Below are positions 43,683 through 51,938 of a stretch of 64,000 bases of DNA, in pieces. This DNA comes from DATBLE01 sp963734065. Its GTDB lineage: Bacteria > Actinomycetota > Thermoleophilia > Gaiellales > Gaiellaceae. Where the stretch lies: assembly GCA_963734065.1 (NCBI GenBank), contig CAVTFN010000004.1:186001-250000 (forward strand). The letters are read 5' to 3'. The notes beneath the pieces are model-generated. The model ran no database searches. It had not been told where the DNA came from and saw nothing but the letters and a program-made list of their open reading frames with translations. Position numbers and translations under genes: made by a program. The first letter of the stretch is position 1; the number at the start of each line of letters is the position of its first letter.

Positions 43683-44705
43683 AACGTCGCCGTCACCGTG
43701 GCGGTGGACGGCGACGACGAACCCCATTCCGGCCGCACGGGCAGCGGCGACGCCGGAGGGCGTGGTCTCGAACACGGCTGCCTCGTTCGGCTCGATGTCG
43801 AGCAGGCGACAGGCGGCGAGAACCGTGTCCGGCGCCGGCTTCGAACGCAGATGCTCGACCTCCATCATCGAGCCATCGACCTTCGCGTCGACCAGCGACG
43901 ACAGACCGGCGTGTCGGAGGATGGCCCCCGTGTTCTCGCTCGGCGAAACGACCGCGCGCGCGAGCCCGGCCATCCGCGCGGCCTCCAGGTAGGACCGGGA
44001 GCCCGAGAAGGCGGCGACGCCGTCCCGGGCCAAGTGCTGCTGGAGCAGCTGATTCTTGCGGTTTGCGAGCGCGTGGACGGTGAGGGCCTGTGGCGGGTCG
44101 TCGGGGCCTCCCTCCGGGAGGCTGATCCCGCGGCTGACGAGGAACGACCGAACGCCCTGTAGGCGCCGACGCCCGGCGATCAGGTCGTCGTAGTCGTGGC
44201 GTGGGTCGAACGGGACGTACGGCCGTTGGTGGAGATGCGCCTGTTCCGCCAGGAACCGGTCGAAGGTCTTCGCCCAGACGGCGGCATGAACTTCGGCGCT
44301 CATCGCCAGCACGCCGTCGAGGTCGAAGATGCAGGCGTGCACGGCGGGGGGGAGCCCCAGCATCCGGTTGGTGATCCTCGCCGTGCTCAGCAACGGAAGC
44401 AGCCGGCTGTGCTCCTGCAACTCGTGTTCGAGTTGTTTCAGCAATCCGATCACCTCGGCCCGCTCCGAGACCGGCGGCTCGATGCCGGCGAGCAGCCCGC
44501 GTCCCCCCGGTGCCGCCTGCGCCGCCCGAATCGCCGAGTCGCTCGCGGCGAGCGCAGTCCACCATCGCTCGACGATCTCGTCGAGGCTGGTCTGTTGCGG
44601 TTCTCCGGTCGGCGCCGGCTGCACCCTTGGCGCAACCGTACGCCGAGGTCGGTCTCCTCGGGAACCCGTACGAACGTTTTGCGCAGCTCTCGTCAGTGTC
44701 GCCAA
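43614..44705 (-). CDS. HAD-superfamily hydrolase (beta-phosphoglucomutase-like) with N-terminal extension
   Basis: 363 residues from TTG 44705 with GAGGAGC a few bases upstream. Residues 120-363 are a HAD domain: nucleophile Asp128 and Asp130 in IFDLDGVLA, then RGISLPEGG cap sequence, motif II VVSPSENTG (Ser), motif III Lys in HLRSKPAPDTVLAAC and motif IV FETTPSGVAAARAAG. The Glu-then-Thr rather than Asp-Asp in motif IV (VFETTPSG) is near the beta-PGM EDTxxG pattern. About 115 N-terminal residues precede it, predicted helical, not recognised. Similar fusions occur near trehalose or kojibiose phosphorylases, but none is here. Its 3' end overlaps the convergent gene by 69 bases. Confidence 0.8.
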   Translation of the reverse strand: MATLTRAAQNVRTGSRGDRPRRTVAPRVQPAPTGEPQQTSLDEIVERWWTALAASDSAIRAAQAAPGGRGLLAGIEPPVSERAEVIGLLKQLEHELQEHSRLLPLLSTARITNRMLGLPPAVHACIFDLDGVLAMSAEVHAAVWAKTFDRFLAEQAHLHQRPYVPFDPRHDYDDLIAGRRRLQGVRSFLVSRGISLPEGGPDDPPQALTVHALANRKNQLLQQHLARDGVAAFSGSRSYLEAARMAGLARAVVSPSENTGAILRHAGLSSLVDAKVDGSMMEVEHLRSKPAPDTVLAACRLLDIEPNEAAVFETTPSGVAAARAAGMGFVVAVHRHGDGDVLRASEVDVVVGDPSDLLGFGDG

Positions 44706-44825
44706 AGATGCTCCTCGCTCCTACTCTGCGTCCTCGGCCGCCGAGCAGCCTCGGTGCCGGCCACGATCGGCGCTCAGTGCAGACGCGTACGCCGACGCGG
44801 CTGCTGCACCTCTGGCATCGAATGC

Positions 44826-44854
44826 GCGGAGGCCGCCACGGGGGCGGCCTCCGC
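44826..44854. terminator. GC-rich hairpin between the GYD-domain and HAD genes
   Basis: 12-base arms GCGGAGGCCGCC (44826-44837) and GGCGGCCTCCGC (44843-44854), loop of five. Lies 26 bases beyond the stop of the 94-residue gene on the minus strand. No T-run follows, so termination would have to be of the GC-hairpin type. Confidence 0.55.
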
Positions 44855-44879
44855 AGTCTCGGATGGAGACCCGTCTTCG

Positions 44880-45164
44880 CTAGACGAGCTCCTTCCAGAA
44901 CAGCTTGACGTCCTCGGCCGGGAAGGTCTCGGTCTCGAACACCTCGAGCTTGGCGATCTTCGCGAGAACGCGGAACGCGGCCTCGAGATCCGGATACTCG
45001 AAGATGGCGAGATACTCCCACGGGCCCATCACGGCGAGGAAGCGCTCGACGCTACCGCCCTCGTGCTCGACGATCTTGTGGATCTGGTCGAAGTACTCGG
45101 GGGTCTTCTCGAGTCGCTCGCGCGCAATCGGCGTGAGCCTGAAGAGCCCGACATAGGTGAACAT
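44880..45164 (-). CDS. GYD-domain / ferredoxin-like-fold small protein
   Basis: 94 residues; ATG 45164 with GTAGGAGG just upstream. MFTYVGLFRLTPIARERLEKTPEYF, VERFLAVMGPWEYLAIFEYPDLEAAFRVLAKIAKL and the ending VFETETFPAEDVKLFWKEL fit the GYD (DUF3303-like) family of dimeric alpha-beta barrel proteins of unknown role. It sits between the malic-enzyme hairpin and its own hairpin, so probably a single transcript unit. Confidence 0.75.
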   Translation of the reverse strand: MFTYVGLFRLTPIARERLEKTPEYFDQIHKIVEHEGGSVERFLAVMGPWEYLAIFEYPDLEAAFRVLAKIAKLEVFETETFPAEDVKLFWKELV

Positions 45165-45180
45165 GCGAACCTCCTACGGT

Positions 45181-45202
45181 TGGGGCATCGCGTAGAGCCC
45201 CA
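45181..45202 (-). terminator. Hairpin at the end of the hydrogenase operon
   Basis: Arms TGGGGC (45181-45186) and GCCCCA (45197-45202), immediately after the malic enzyme stop codon on the minus strand. Short stem and no T-run; a plausible but weak terminator. Confidence 0.4.
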
Positions 45203-46687
45203 TCAAGGCACGAGGTTCGCGCCGTCGGCACCCGTGGGCATCAGTGAGTTCGCGGATCTCGCGACACGGCGCGCGATCCCGCTCGCTTCGGCGGCACGCG
45301 CGACCGCGTCGGCAACCGTGGGCGCGACGTTCCTGTTGAAGACGCTTGGGATCACGTAGTCCGCCTCGAGCTCGTCGGGCTTCACGACGGCGGCGATCGC
45401 CTCGGCCGCCGCCAGCTTCATCCCCTCCGTGATCGCGGTCGCCCGCACGTCGAGCGCGCCGCGGAAGACGCCGGGGAAGGCGAGCACGTTGTTGATCTGG
45501 TTCGGGTAATCGGAGCGGCCGGTGCCGATCACAGCTGCGCTGCCCTCGATCTCCTCGGGCGCCACCTCCGGGGTCGGGTTGGCCATCACGAAGACGATCG
45601 AGTCGTCGGCCATCGAGCGAACGCCTTCGACCGTGACCGCGCCCGGCTGGGACAGCCCGATGAAGACGTCTGCTCCGGCCAGCGCCGTGTCCGCCGACCC
45701 GCGGACACCGCGCGGGTTGGTCATCCCTGCGAACGCAGCCTTGACCGGTGGGAGACCCGGCCTCCCGGCGTACACGGCGCCCTCGCGGTCACAGCCGACC
45801 ACGTCCGAGACGCCGGCCGCGATCAGCATCTTCGTCACCGCCACGCCGGCGGCGCCGACGCCGGCGACGACGACCCGGAGCTCCTCCGGCCGCTTGCCGA
45901 CGACCTGGAGCGCGTTGATCAGTGCGGCCAGAGTGACGATCGCCGTCCCGTGCTGGTCGTCGTGGAAGACGGGGATGTCCAGCTCGTCGCGCAGACGCTC
46001 CTCGATCTCGAAGCAGCGCGGGGCCGAGATGTCCTCGAGGTTGATCCCGCCGAACACGGGGGCGATCGCCTTGACGACCTCGACGATCTCGTCTGCGTCC
46101 GTCGTGGACAGGCAGATCGGAAACGCGTCGACTCCGCCGAACTCCTTGAACAGCATCGCCTTCCCCTCCATCACGGGAAGAGCCCCCTCGGGGCCGATGT
46201 CCCCGAGCCCGAGCACAGCCGTCCCGTCGCTCACCACCGCGACGGTGTTCTGCTTGATGGTCAGGTTCCAGACCTTGTCCGGGTCGGCGGCGATCGCGGA
46301 CGACACCCGTGCCACGCCGGGCGTGTAGGCCATCGAGAGGTCGTCTCGCGTCTTCAACGGCGCTTTCAGGGCGATCTCGATCTTGCCGCCGAGATGCATG
46401 AGGAAGGTACGGTCGGAGACGTCGACGACCTCGATACCCGGGAGCAGCCGGACGGCCTCGGCAATCCGGTCCATGTGCTCGGCGTTCCCGGCGAGGACGG
46501 TGACGTCCCGGACCTTGGTCCCCGCCTCCACCCGGACGAGGTCGATTGCACCGAGAAGGCCTCCGGCCTCGCCGATCGTCTCGGCGAGGCGGGCGAACGA
46601 GCCGGGCCGGTTCTCGAGGCGAACGCGGAGCGTCGCGCTGAAGGAGGCAGAGGGATGGAGAGCGCTCATGGCGCCGTCGGCGGTCAT
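45203..46687 (-). CDS. Malic enzyme with N-terminal ACT domain (oxaloacetate-decarboxylating malate dehydrogenase)
   Basis: 494 residues. Residues 14-90 are an ACT domain (ATLRVRLENRPGSFARLAETIGE), suggesting amino-acid or metabolite control. The malic enzyme core has DLSMAYTPGVARVSSAI, the catalytic Lys in VMEGKAMLFKEFGGVDAFPI, metal-ligand acidic residues in GINLEDISAPRCFEIEE and HDDQHGTAIV, and a Rossmann motif VVAGVGAAGVAVTKMLI. It converts malate to pyruvate and CO2 with NAD(P)H. ATGA overlap with the HypA-like gene makes it the last gene of the hydrogenase operon, a rare partner; pyruvate and NAD(P)H link it to the oxidoreductases and hydrogenase. Confidence 0.93.
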   Translation of the reverse strand: MTADGAMSALHPSASFSATLRVRLENRPGSFARLAETIGEAGGLLGAIDLVRVEAGTKVRDVTVLAGNAEHMDRIAEAVRLLPGIEVVDVSDRTFLMHLGGKIEIALKAPLKTRDDLSMAYTPGVARVSSAIAADPDKVWNLTIKQNTVAVVSDGTAVLGLGDIGPEGALPVMEGKAMLFKEFGGVDAFPICLSTTDADEIVEVVKAIAPVFGGINLEDISAPRCFEIEERLRDELDIPVFHDDQHGTAIVTLAALINALQVVGKRPEELRVVVAGVGAAGVAVTKMLIAAGVSDVVGCDREGAVYAGRPGLPPVKAAFAGMTNPRGVRGSADTALAGADVFIGLSQPGAVTVEGVRSMADDSIVFVMANPTPEVAPEEIEGSAAVIGTGRSDYPNQINNVLAFPGVFRGALDVRATAITEGMKLAAAEAIAAVVKPDELEADYVIPSVFNRNVAPTVADAVARAAEASGIARRVARSANSLMPTGADGANLVP

Positions 46688-46965
46688 GGCGATTCCTCTC
46701 TCTCGAGCTCCAGCTCCACGGTCTCCAGGACGACTCCCTGGGCGCCGGGAGCCGTCGGATCCGGGTCGAGCTCCGCCTCCACCCTCGCCCCCTCGGCGAG
46801 AGTGCCGGCGGCCGCATCGTCGAAGTGCTCGCGGAAGTGCTCCGGCGTGAAGTGCGAGAGGGCACCGAGCCGCACCCGGATGCGCGTGACCTGGGAGCCG
46901 CCCTCCTCGGCGGCGAGCGCCTCGAGCTTGCGCACGAGGTCCTCGGTCAGATGCTTCTCGTGCAT
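46684..46965 (-). CDS. hypA: HypA-like nickel metallochaperone lacking the zinc-binding motif
   Basis: 93 residues, about twenty fewer than normal HypA. MHEKHLTEDLVRKLEALAAEEG gives the nickel-binding start MHE, and VTRIRVRLGALSHFTPEHFREHFDDAA follows the HypA fold, but the two CxxC pairs of the zinc domain are absent; there is no Cys at all. The C-terminus is DPTAPGAQGVVLETVELELE. HypA hands nickel to the hydrogenase large subunit, helped by HypB, which is not in the window. It overlaps the protease gene by 19 bases and malic enzyme by four. It may be a variant clade or a degenerate copy. Confidence 0.8.
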   Translation of the reverse strand: MHEKHLTEDLVRKLEALAAEEGGSQVTRIRVRLGALSHFTPEHFREHFDDAAAGTLAEGARVEAELDPDPTAPGAQGVVLETVELELEREESP

Positions 46966-47351
46966 TCCTCCACCGCCGCCTCGACCTCGGGGCTCAGTCC
47001 TCGCCCGTAGTCGAACCGTGCTCCCTCGATCCCGATGACCCGAACGCGGGCGGGCAACCTCCCCAGGGAGCGGGCGATCTCGATCGCATCGGCGATGCCG
47101 AGCGCGTGGGTCGACGAGGAGCCGAACAGCTCCACGGGCAGCGGCCGTGCGTCGGCCTCGAAGACGTGCAGCGTGCCGGGGGGAACGCCCGACGAGACGG
47201 CGTCGACGATGGCTACCTCGGCTTCGCCGTCGAGGGCGTCGACCAGACCGATCGGCTCGCCCCAGAGACGGAGTCCACCCAACCTCCTGGCGACTTCCAA
47301 CCCGGCGCCGTCGTCGTGCCGCCACTCGTTGCCGACGCCGATCACCTTCAT
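46947..47351 (-). CDS. Hydrogenase maturation endopeptidase (HycI/HoxW family)
   Basis: 134 residues. VIGVGNEWRHDDGAGLEVARRL carries the first nickel-ligand acidic residue (Asp in DDGAG), DAVSSGVPPGTLHVFE the second, and SSSTHALGIADAIEIARSL the conserved His. The protease clips the C-terminus of the large subunit after nickel is in place; the substrate is the gene directly upstream, which overlaps it by ATGA and ends DPCISCATH followed by seven residues (FLKLEVDRA region), consistent with processing. Confidence 0.92.
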   Translation of the reverse strand: MKVIGVGNEWRHDDGAGLEVARRLGGLRLWGEPIGLVDALDGEAEVAIVDAVSSGVPPGTLHVFEADARPLPVELFGSSSTHALGIADAIEIARSLGRLPARVRVIGIEGARFDYGRGLSPEVEAAVEECTRSI

Positions 47352-48640
47352 GCCCGATCGACCTCTAGCTTCAGGAAGTGGGTGGCACAGGAGATGCAGG
47401 GGTCGTAGTTGCGGATCGCCTGCTCGCAGCGCAGGGACAGTTCCTCGTCCGGCAGGTCGGCGTAACGCTCGACCACGCCGTGCAGGTCGGACTCGATCGT
47501 CCTCTGGTTCTGGGACGTGGGCGGAACGATCTTCGCGTCGAGGATCGTGCCGTCGTCGTCGATCTCGTAGCGGTGCCAGCAGATGCCGCGCGGCGCCTCG
47601 CTGCAGCCGTAGCCGACGCCGGCCCGCGGGAGGACCTCGACGAACGGCGGGTCGGGCGGTTCGTACTCCGCGATCAGCCGCAGCGCCTCGTCGGCGGCGA
47701 AGACGAGCTCGACCGAGCGGATCAGGATCGTGCGGAACGGGTTGCGCTCGTCCCGCCCGAGACCGGCGTCCCGCGCCGCCGCGAGCGCCAGCGGCGTCAG
47801 CCGGTCGCCCGAGAGCGCCCAGCGGGCGAGCGGTCCGACAAGGTAGTTGCCGCGTCCGATCACGTGCGAGTGGAGCGCGTTCGACCACTCGACGTGTTCC
47901 TCGACGAAGTGCTGCTCGTACTCCGACACCGGGATGTCCAGGCCCCGGTTCGACACGAGCCGGCCGTCCTCCACCGCGTAGGCGTCTGCTGCGGAGAGCG
48001 CGACCAGCTCGTAGTCCTGCTCGAACTCGGGGAAGTCGAGCCCGGCGGTGAAGCGAACGGTCTCGAGCGCGAACTCGCGCGCCCGCTCGAGGTCGTCGAC
48101 GAGCGTGGCGAGCTCCCGCTTCGACGGCGCCCGGTAGAAGCCGCCCACCCTGACGTTGATCGGATGCACCTCGCGGCCGCCGACCACGCGCATCACTTCG
48201 TTGCCGGTCTTCTTCATGTGCAGCGCGCGCTCGACCAGTTCGCGGTGATCCTTGGCGAGCTCGATCGCGCTCGCGTAGCCCAGGAAGTCCGGGGCATGGA
48301 GCATGAACACGTGCAGCGCGTGGCTCTCGATCCACTCGCCGCAGTAGAGAAGCCGCCGCAGCGCCCGGATCTGCGGGCCGACGTCGACGCCGCAGGCGTC
48401 TTCCATCGCGTTCACGCTCGACGTCTGGTAGGCGACCGGGCAGATCCCGCAGATGCGCGCGGTGATGTCCGGTGCCTCCGCGAAGTGCCGGCCGCGCAGG
48501 AACGCCTCGAAGAAACGGGGCGGCTCGTAGATGCGCAGCTTCACGTCGACGGGCTTGCCGTCTCGGATCTTGACCAGCATTGCTCCCTCGCCCTCGACGC
48601 GGGCCAGGTAGTCGGTGCGGAGCGTCTTGGTCCTAGCCAT
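47348..48640 (-). CDS. NiFe hydrogenase large (alpha) subunit, group 3b-type
   Basis: 430 residues from ATG 48640. The nickel site is formed by L1 RICGICP near the start and L2 DPCISCATH near the C-terminus, with all four Cys ligands present. The short length and order of genes (ferredoxin-like beta, flavoprotein gamma, small delta, large alpha) match the soluble NADP-linked group 3b (sulfhydrogenase-type) enzymes. The last nine residues after CATH should be removed by the protease encoded next. Catalyses reversible H2 oxidation in the cytoplasm. Group assignment is by gene order and general look; a phylogeny would settle it. Confidence 0.92.
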   Translation of the reverse strand: MARTKTLRTDYLARVEGEGAMLVKIRDGKPVDVKLRIYEPPRFFEAFLRGRHFAEAPDITARICGICPVAYQTSSVNAMEDACGVDVGPQIRALRRLLYCGEWIESHALHVFMLHAPDFLGYASAIELAKDHRELVERALHMKKTGNEVMRVVGGREVHPINVRVGGFYRAPSKRELATLVDDLERAREFALETVRFTAGLDFPEFEQDYELVALSAADAYAVEDGRLVSNRGLDIPVSEYEQHFVEEHVEWSNALHSHVIGRGNYLVGPLARWALSGDRLTPLALAAARDAGLGRDERNPFRTILIRSVELVFAADEALRLIAEYEPPDPPFVEVLPRAGVGYGCSEAPRGICWHRYEIDDDGTILDAKIVPPTSQNQRTIESDLHGVVERYADLPDEELSLRCEQAIRNYDPCISCATHFLKLEVDRA

Positions 48641-49406
48641 CGACCGTACTCGCCTCCTTGAACGCCGGAGCGTTCGCGTTGAACGTGCGGAAGACACGGA
48701 CGAGCTCCGGATCGCTCATCCCCAGGACACGCAGCTGCTTGGAGAGGGACACCGTGTTCGGACTCTCGGCGGGGCCGAAGCAGCCGTAGCAGCCGCGCGC
48801 ATACGCGGGGCAGATTGCGCCACAGCCGGCCTGGGTGACCGGCCCGAGGCACGGAGTCCCATGCGCGACCGTGACGCAGGTCGTGCCGCGCCGCTTGCAC
48901 TCCACGCAGACCGAGTAGCCCGGCACGTTCGGACGGCGGCCGTGGAGGAACGCGGTCACGACCTCGAGCAGCTGACGCTTGTCGATCGGGCAGCCGCGCA
49001 ACTCGAAGTCGACCGGGACGTGATCCGCGATCGCGGTCGAGGTGGCGAGCGTCGAGATGTACTCCGGGGAGGCATAGACGATGGACGTGAACTCGTTCAC
49101 GTCGGCGAAGTTCCTCAGGGCCTGGATCCCCCCGGCGGTCGCGCAGGCACCGATCGTGACCAGCGTCTTCGACTGCTTCCGCACCTTCAGGATCCGCTCC
49201 GCGTCGTGCGGGGTCGTGATCGAGCCCTCGACGAGCGACACGTCGTAGGGCCCGCGGACGGTCTCCGAGGTCGCCTCCAGGAAGTAGGCAATATCGACCG
49301 CGCCTGCGACCGCGAGCAGCTCGTCCTCGCAGTCGAGCAGCGAGAGCTGACAGCCGTCGCACGAGGAGAACTTCCAGACCGCGAGCTTCGGCTTGCGCAC
49401 GCTCAC
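48633..49406 (-). CDS. NiFe hydrogenase small (delta) subunit
   Basis: 257 residues from GTG 49406 (GTGA overlap with gamma). Cluster ligands: SSCDGCQLSLLDCEDELL (proximal cluster), GACATAGGIQALRN, GCPIDKRQLLEVV, CVECKRRGTTC, and CGAICPAYARGCYGCFGP for the medial and distal clusters. No Tat signal is present, so the enzyme stays in the cytoplasm. Overlaps the large-subunit start by eight bases. It passes electrons from the NiFe site to gamma. Confidence 0.93.
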   Translation of the reverse strand: MSVRKPKLAVWKFSSCDGCQLSLLDCEDELLAVAGAVDIAYFLEATSETVRGPYDVSLVEGSITTPHDAERILKVRKQSKTLVTIGACATAGGIQALRNFADVNEFTSIVYASPEYISTLATSTAIADHVPVDFELRGCPIDKRQLLEVVTAFLHGRRPNVPGYSVCVECKRRGTTCVTVAHGTPCLGPVTQAGCGAICPAYARGCYGCFGPAESPNTVSLSKQLRVLGMSDPELVRVFRTFNANAPAFKEASTVDG

Positions 49407-50227
49407 AGCTCCCTCACCCCCAGGTAGGGCTCGATCGCGGGGTACGGATAGACGGCGCCGTCGCGGCAGATGAGTGAGGGCCCGAACTGGCAGTGCCCAC
49501 AGAGGGCGACACCGCACTTCATCGAGCGTTCCATCGAGATCCAGATCTGCTGGGGCGCCAGTCCTTCGTCGACGAGAGCGCGGGCGGTGAAGCGCATCAT
49601 GATCTCCGGGCCGACGACGAACGCGACGGTCGAGTCTGGGTCGATCGACGCACGCGGGATGAGGGTGGTGACGACCCCGACCTTCCCGCGCCAGTCACCG
49701 CTCGCGGCGTCGACGGTCACGTCCACCTCCAAATCCATGCGCGAGCGCCACCGCTCGATCTCCTTGCGGAACACAATGTCGGCCGGCGTCCGGGCGCCGT
49801 AGAGCAGGATCACCCGTCCGTAGTCGGCACGGTGCTCGAGCGCGTGGTACAGCGCGGGACGGACAGGAGGCAGGCCGACACCGCCGGCGACGATCACGAG
49901 ATCACCGCCCTTTGACTCGGCGACCGGCCAGTGCGTCCCGAAGGGCCCACGGACGCCGATCACCGTGCCGGGGCGCGAGGAGCACAGCGCGCGGGTTACG
50001 GGTCCCACGGCCCGGATCGTCTGGACGAGCGGCGGGCCGCTGACCGAGATCGGCACTTCGCCGACACCGAAGGCGTAGAGCATCGTGAACTGGCCGGGCG
50101 CGACGTCCAGCTGCTCGCCTTGCACCGGGGCAAGCGAGAGCGTCCACGTGTCGTAGGTCTCTCGCCGCTTCCGCTCGACGCGGAAGGGCCGCGGCACCAT
50201 TACGCCCGGTTCAGGCTGCGCTGCCAT
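49403..50227 (-). CDS. Hydrogenase gamma subunit, FAD/NAD(P)-binding [2Fe-2S] diaphorase
   Basis: 274 residues. Ferredoxin-NADP reductase fold: FAD part VAPGQFTMLYAFGVGEVPISVSG, nucleotide part VIVAGGVGLPPVRPALYHALE and LLYGARTPADIVFR, and a C-terminal [2Fe-2S] motif CGVALCGHCQFGPSLIC as in dihydroorotate dehydrogenase electron-transfer subunits. It exchanges electrons with NAD(P)H. Its start overlaps the CRP-like gene by 17 bases. Confidence 0.93.
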   Translation of the reverse strand: MAAQPEPGVMVPRPFRVERKRRETYDTWTLSLAPVQGEQLDVAPGQFTMLYAFGVGEVPISVSGPPLVQTIRAVGPVTRALCSSRPGTVIGVRGPFGTHWPVAESKGGDLVIVAGGVGLPPVRPALYHALEHRADYGRVILLYGARTPADIVFRKEIERWRSRMDLEVDVTVDAASGDWRGKVGVVTTLIPRASIDPDSTVAFVVGPEIMMRFTARALVDEGLAPQQIWISMERSMKCGVALCGHCQFGPSLICRDGAVYPYPAIEPYLGVREL

Positions 50228-50672
50228 ACACGTCCATCAGCTGCATGCGGGTCGCCTGAAGCCGTTCGAGCATCACCGGCGCGAAGCGGCCGAGGAGCTC
50301 GTAGCCGAGCGTGTGATCCTGCTCGCACTTCCCGCGCAGGCAGACGCCGTCGAAGGCGACCGCGCGCACCATGTCGAGCGCGCGCGCGTCGAAGTGCCAG
50401 CGGTACGGCGGGAAGAGCCACGACCACCCGACCACGTCTCCGGCGTCGACGGTCTCGACCGTCAGGGCACCACGGCCGGGCACGAAGGTCTCCAGCATCA
50501 CGCGGCCGTGCCGGACGAGGTAGAAGGTGTCCGCCTGGTCGCCCTCGTGGAAGAGGTATTGCCCCGCCTCGAAACCGGAGTTCTGGGCGCAGCCGGCGAT
50601 CAGCTCGAGGTACGGCTGGCCAAGGCCGGTGAACACGGGGCTCTCCGCGACGAGGGCGTCGAGCGTCTTCAT
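50211..50672 (-). CDS. Cyclic-nucleotide-binding-domain protein inside the hydrogenase operon
   Basis: 153 residues. A single CRP/cNMP-binding beta-roll (SPVFTGLGQPYLELIAGCAQ, FEAGQYLFHEGDQADTFYLVRHGRVML, DAGDVVGWSWLFPPYRWHFDARALD) followed by the C-helix (YELLGRFAPVMLERLQATRMQLM). There is no helix-turn-helix, so it does not look like a transcription factor. It overlaps gamma and beta on each side, so it is made in step with the hydrogenase and may be a regulatory or structural partner. Ligand unknown; the usual cAMP-contact Arg-Ala pattern is not obvious. Confidence 0.88.
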   Translation of the reverse strand: MKTLDALVAESPVFTGLGQPYLELIAGCAQNSGFEAGQYLFHEGDQADTFYLVRHGRVMLETFVPGRGALTVETVDAGDVVGWSWLFPPYRWHFDARALDMVRAVAFDGVCLRGKCEQDHTLGYELLGRFAPVMLERLQATRMQLMDVYGSAA

Positions 50673-51784
50673 GCTTCCTCCTTGCCGGTAGCGCGGATGG
50701 CCGCGACCTCCTCAGTGATGTCGATCGCGACCGGACACCAAGTGATGCAGCGGCCGCAGCCGACGCATCCGGAGCTGTCGAACTGGTCGTGCCAGGTGCC
50801 CAGCTTGTGCGTGAGCCACTGGCGGTAGCGGGCCCGCGGCGTCTGGCGGACCGCGCCGCCGTGGATGTACGAGTAGTCGATCGAGAAGCAAGAGTCCCAC
50901 ACTCGGGAGCGCGCGGCGGTTCCGTCCAGGTCGTTCGCATCCTCGACCGCCGAGCAGAAGCACGTCGGGCACGCCATGGTGCAGTTGCCGCACGTCAGGC
51001 ACCGCTCCGCGACCTCGTCCCAACGCGGGTGCTCGAGATTGTCGCGAAGCAGGTCACGTATGTCGTGCGTGTCGAGGTGGCGGCCCATCCGACCGGCCGC
51101 GTCCACGGCCTGAGCCGACGCCTCAGCAAGATCGTTTTCGGTCGCATCGACACCGCCGAGCTCTCCGAGGATCTCCTCGCCCCTCGTGCTGCCCGCCTGA
51201 ACGAGGAAGCGGTGGCCGGCGTCGAACAGTTCCGTGAGCACCAGGTCGTACCCCTGGCGTGCGGTGGGACCGGTGTCCATCGAGACGCAGAAGCAGGTGC
51301 CGGCGGGCTCGTGGCAGTTGACCGCGACGAGGAAGGCATCCTCCCGCCGGGCTGCGTAGTCCCGGTCGGCATACCGGCCCCCGAGAAAGACGCGATCCTG
51401 GATCGCGATCGCCGCCAGCTCGCAGGCGCGGACGCCTACGAACGCGAACGGGCCTGCCTCGACCGGCTCCTCCTCCTCCACCTCCAGTCCGTCTTCGCCG
51501 TCCCGCCTCGCCTTCCACAGCCGCACCCGTGGCGGGAACAGGAACCGCTTCCATGAGGTCGGCCCGACCGCGTAGCCGAAGCGGGCCTCGTCGTCGCGAC
51601 GCTCGAGCCTGTACAGACCGCCGTCCTGGATGTCCTTCCAGCCGACCGGCAGCTCGGCGGCAGTGCCGAGCTCCTCGTAGACGATCGCGCCGTCACGCAC
51701 AGTCGGCCCGATGACGGTGTAGCCGCGGGCTGATAGCGCTGCGATCAGCACGTCGAGCGCTTCGGTCCCGACCACACGGTTCAT
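50669..51784 (-). CDS. Hydrogenase beta subunit, 2[4Fe-4S] iron-sulfur protein (HydB-like)
   Basis: 371 residues from ATG 51784; upstream in-frame extension is non-conserved. GPFAFVGVRACELAAIAIQDRVFL and FLVAVNCHEPAGTCFCVSM are typical of the HydB/sulfhydrogenase beta chain. Clusters: CLTCGNCTMACPTCFCS and CVGCGRCITWCPVAIDI. It links flavin and NiFe parts to ferredoxin-like electron flow. First gene of the eight-gene hydrogenase operon; no good ribosome site is seen ahead of it. Divergent from hypF with about 150 bases between, where both promoters must lie. Confidence 0.92.
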   Translation of the reverse strand: MNRVVGTEALDVLIAALSARGYTVIGPTVRDGAIVYEELGTAAELPVGWKDIQDGGLYRLERRDDEARFGYAVGPTSWKRFLFPPRVRLWKARRDGEDGLEVEEEEPVEAGPFAFVGVRACELAAIAIQDRVFLGGRYADRDYAARREDAFLVAVNCHEPAGTCFCVSMDTGPTARQGYDLVLTELFDAGHRFLVQAGSTRGEEILGELGGVDATENDLAEASAQAVDAAGRMGRHLDTHDIRDLLRDNLEHPRWDEVAERCLTCGNCTMACPTCFCSAVEDANDLDGTAARSRVWDSCFSIDYSYIHGGAVRQTPRARYRQWLTHKLGTWHDQFDSSGCVGCGRCITWCPVAIDITEEVAAIRATGKEEA

Positions 51785-51938
51785 CGGAGAGAGCGTCGCC
51801 GGTCGACCTGCGCGTGCCATCCGGCGCGAGCCTGACCTACCCTGCGGGTTTTCCGTGTGGGCTTCCGGAATCCCACCGACGTCACAGTAGTCGATTCTGC
51901 GCCATGCTTCCGGTGTGCGAGAGACAAGCGCCATCCGC

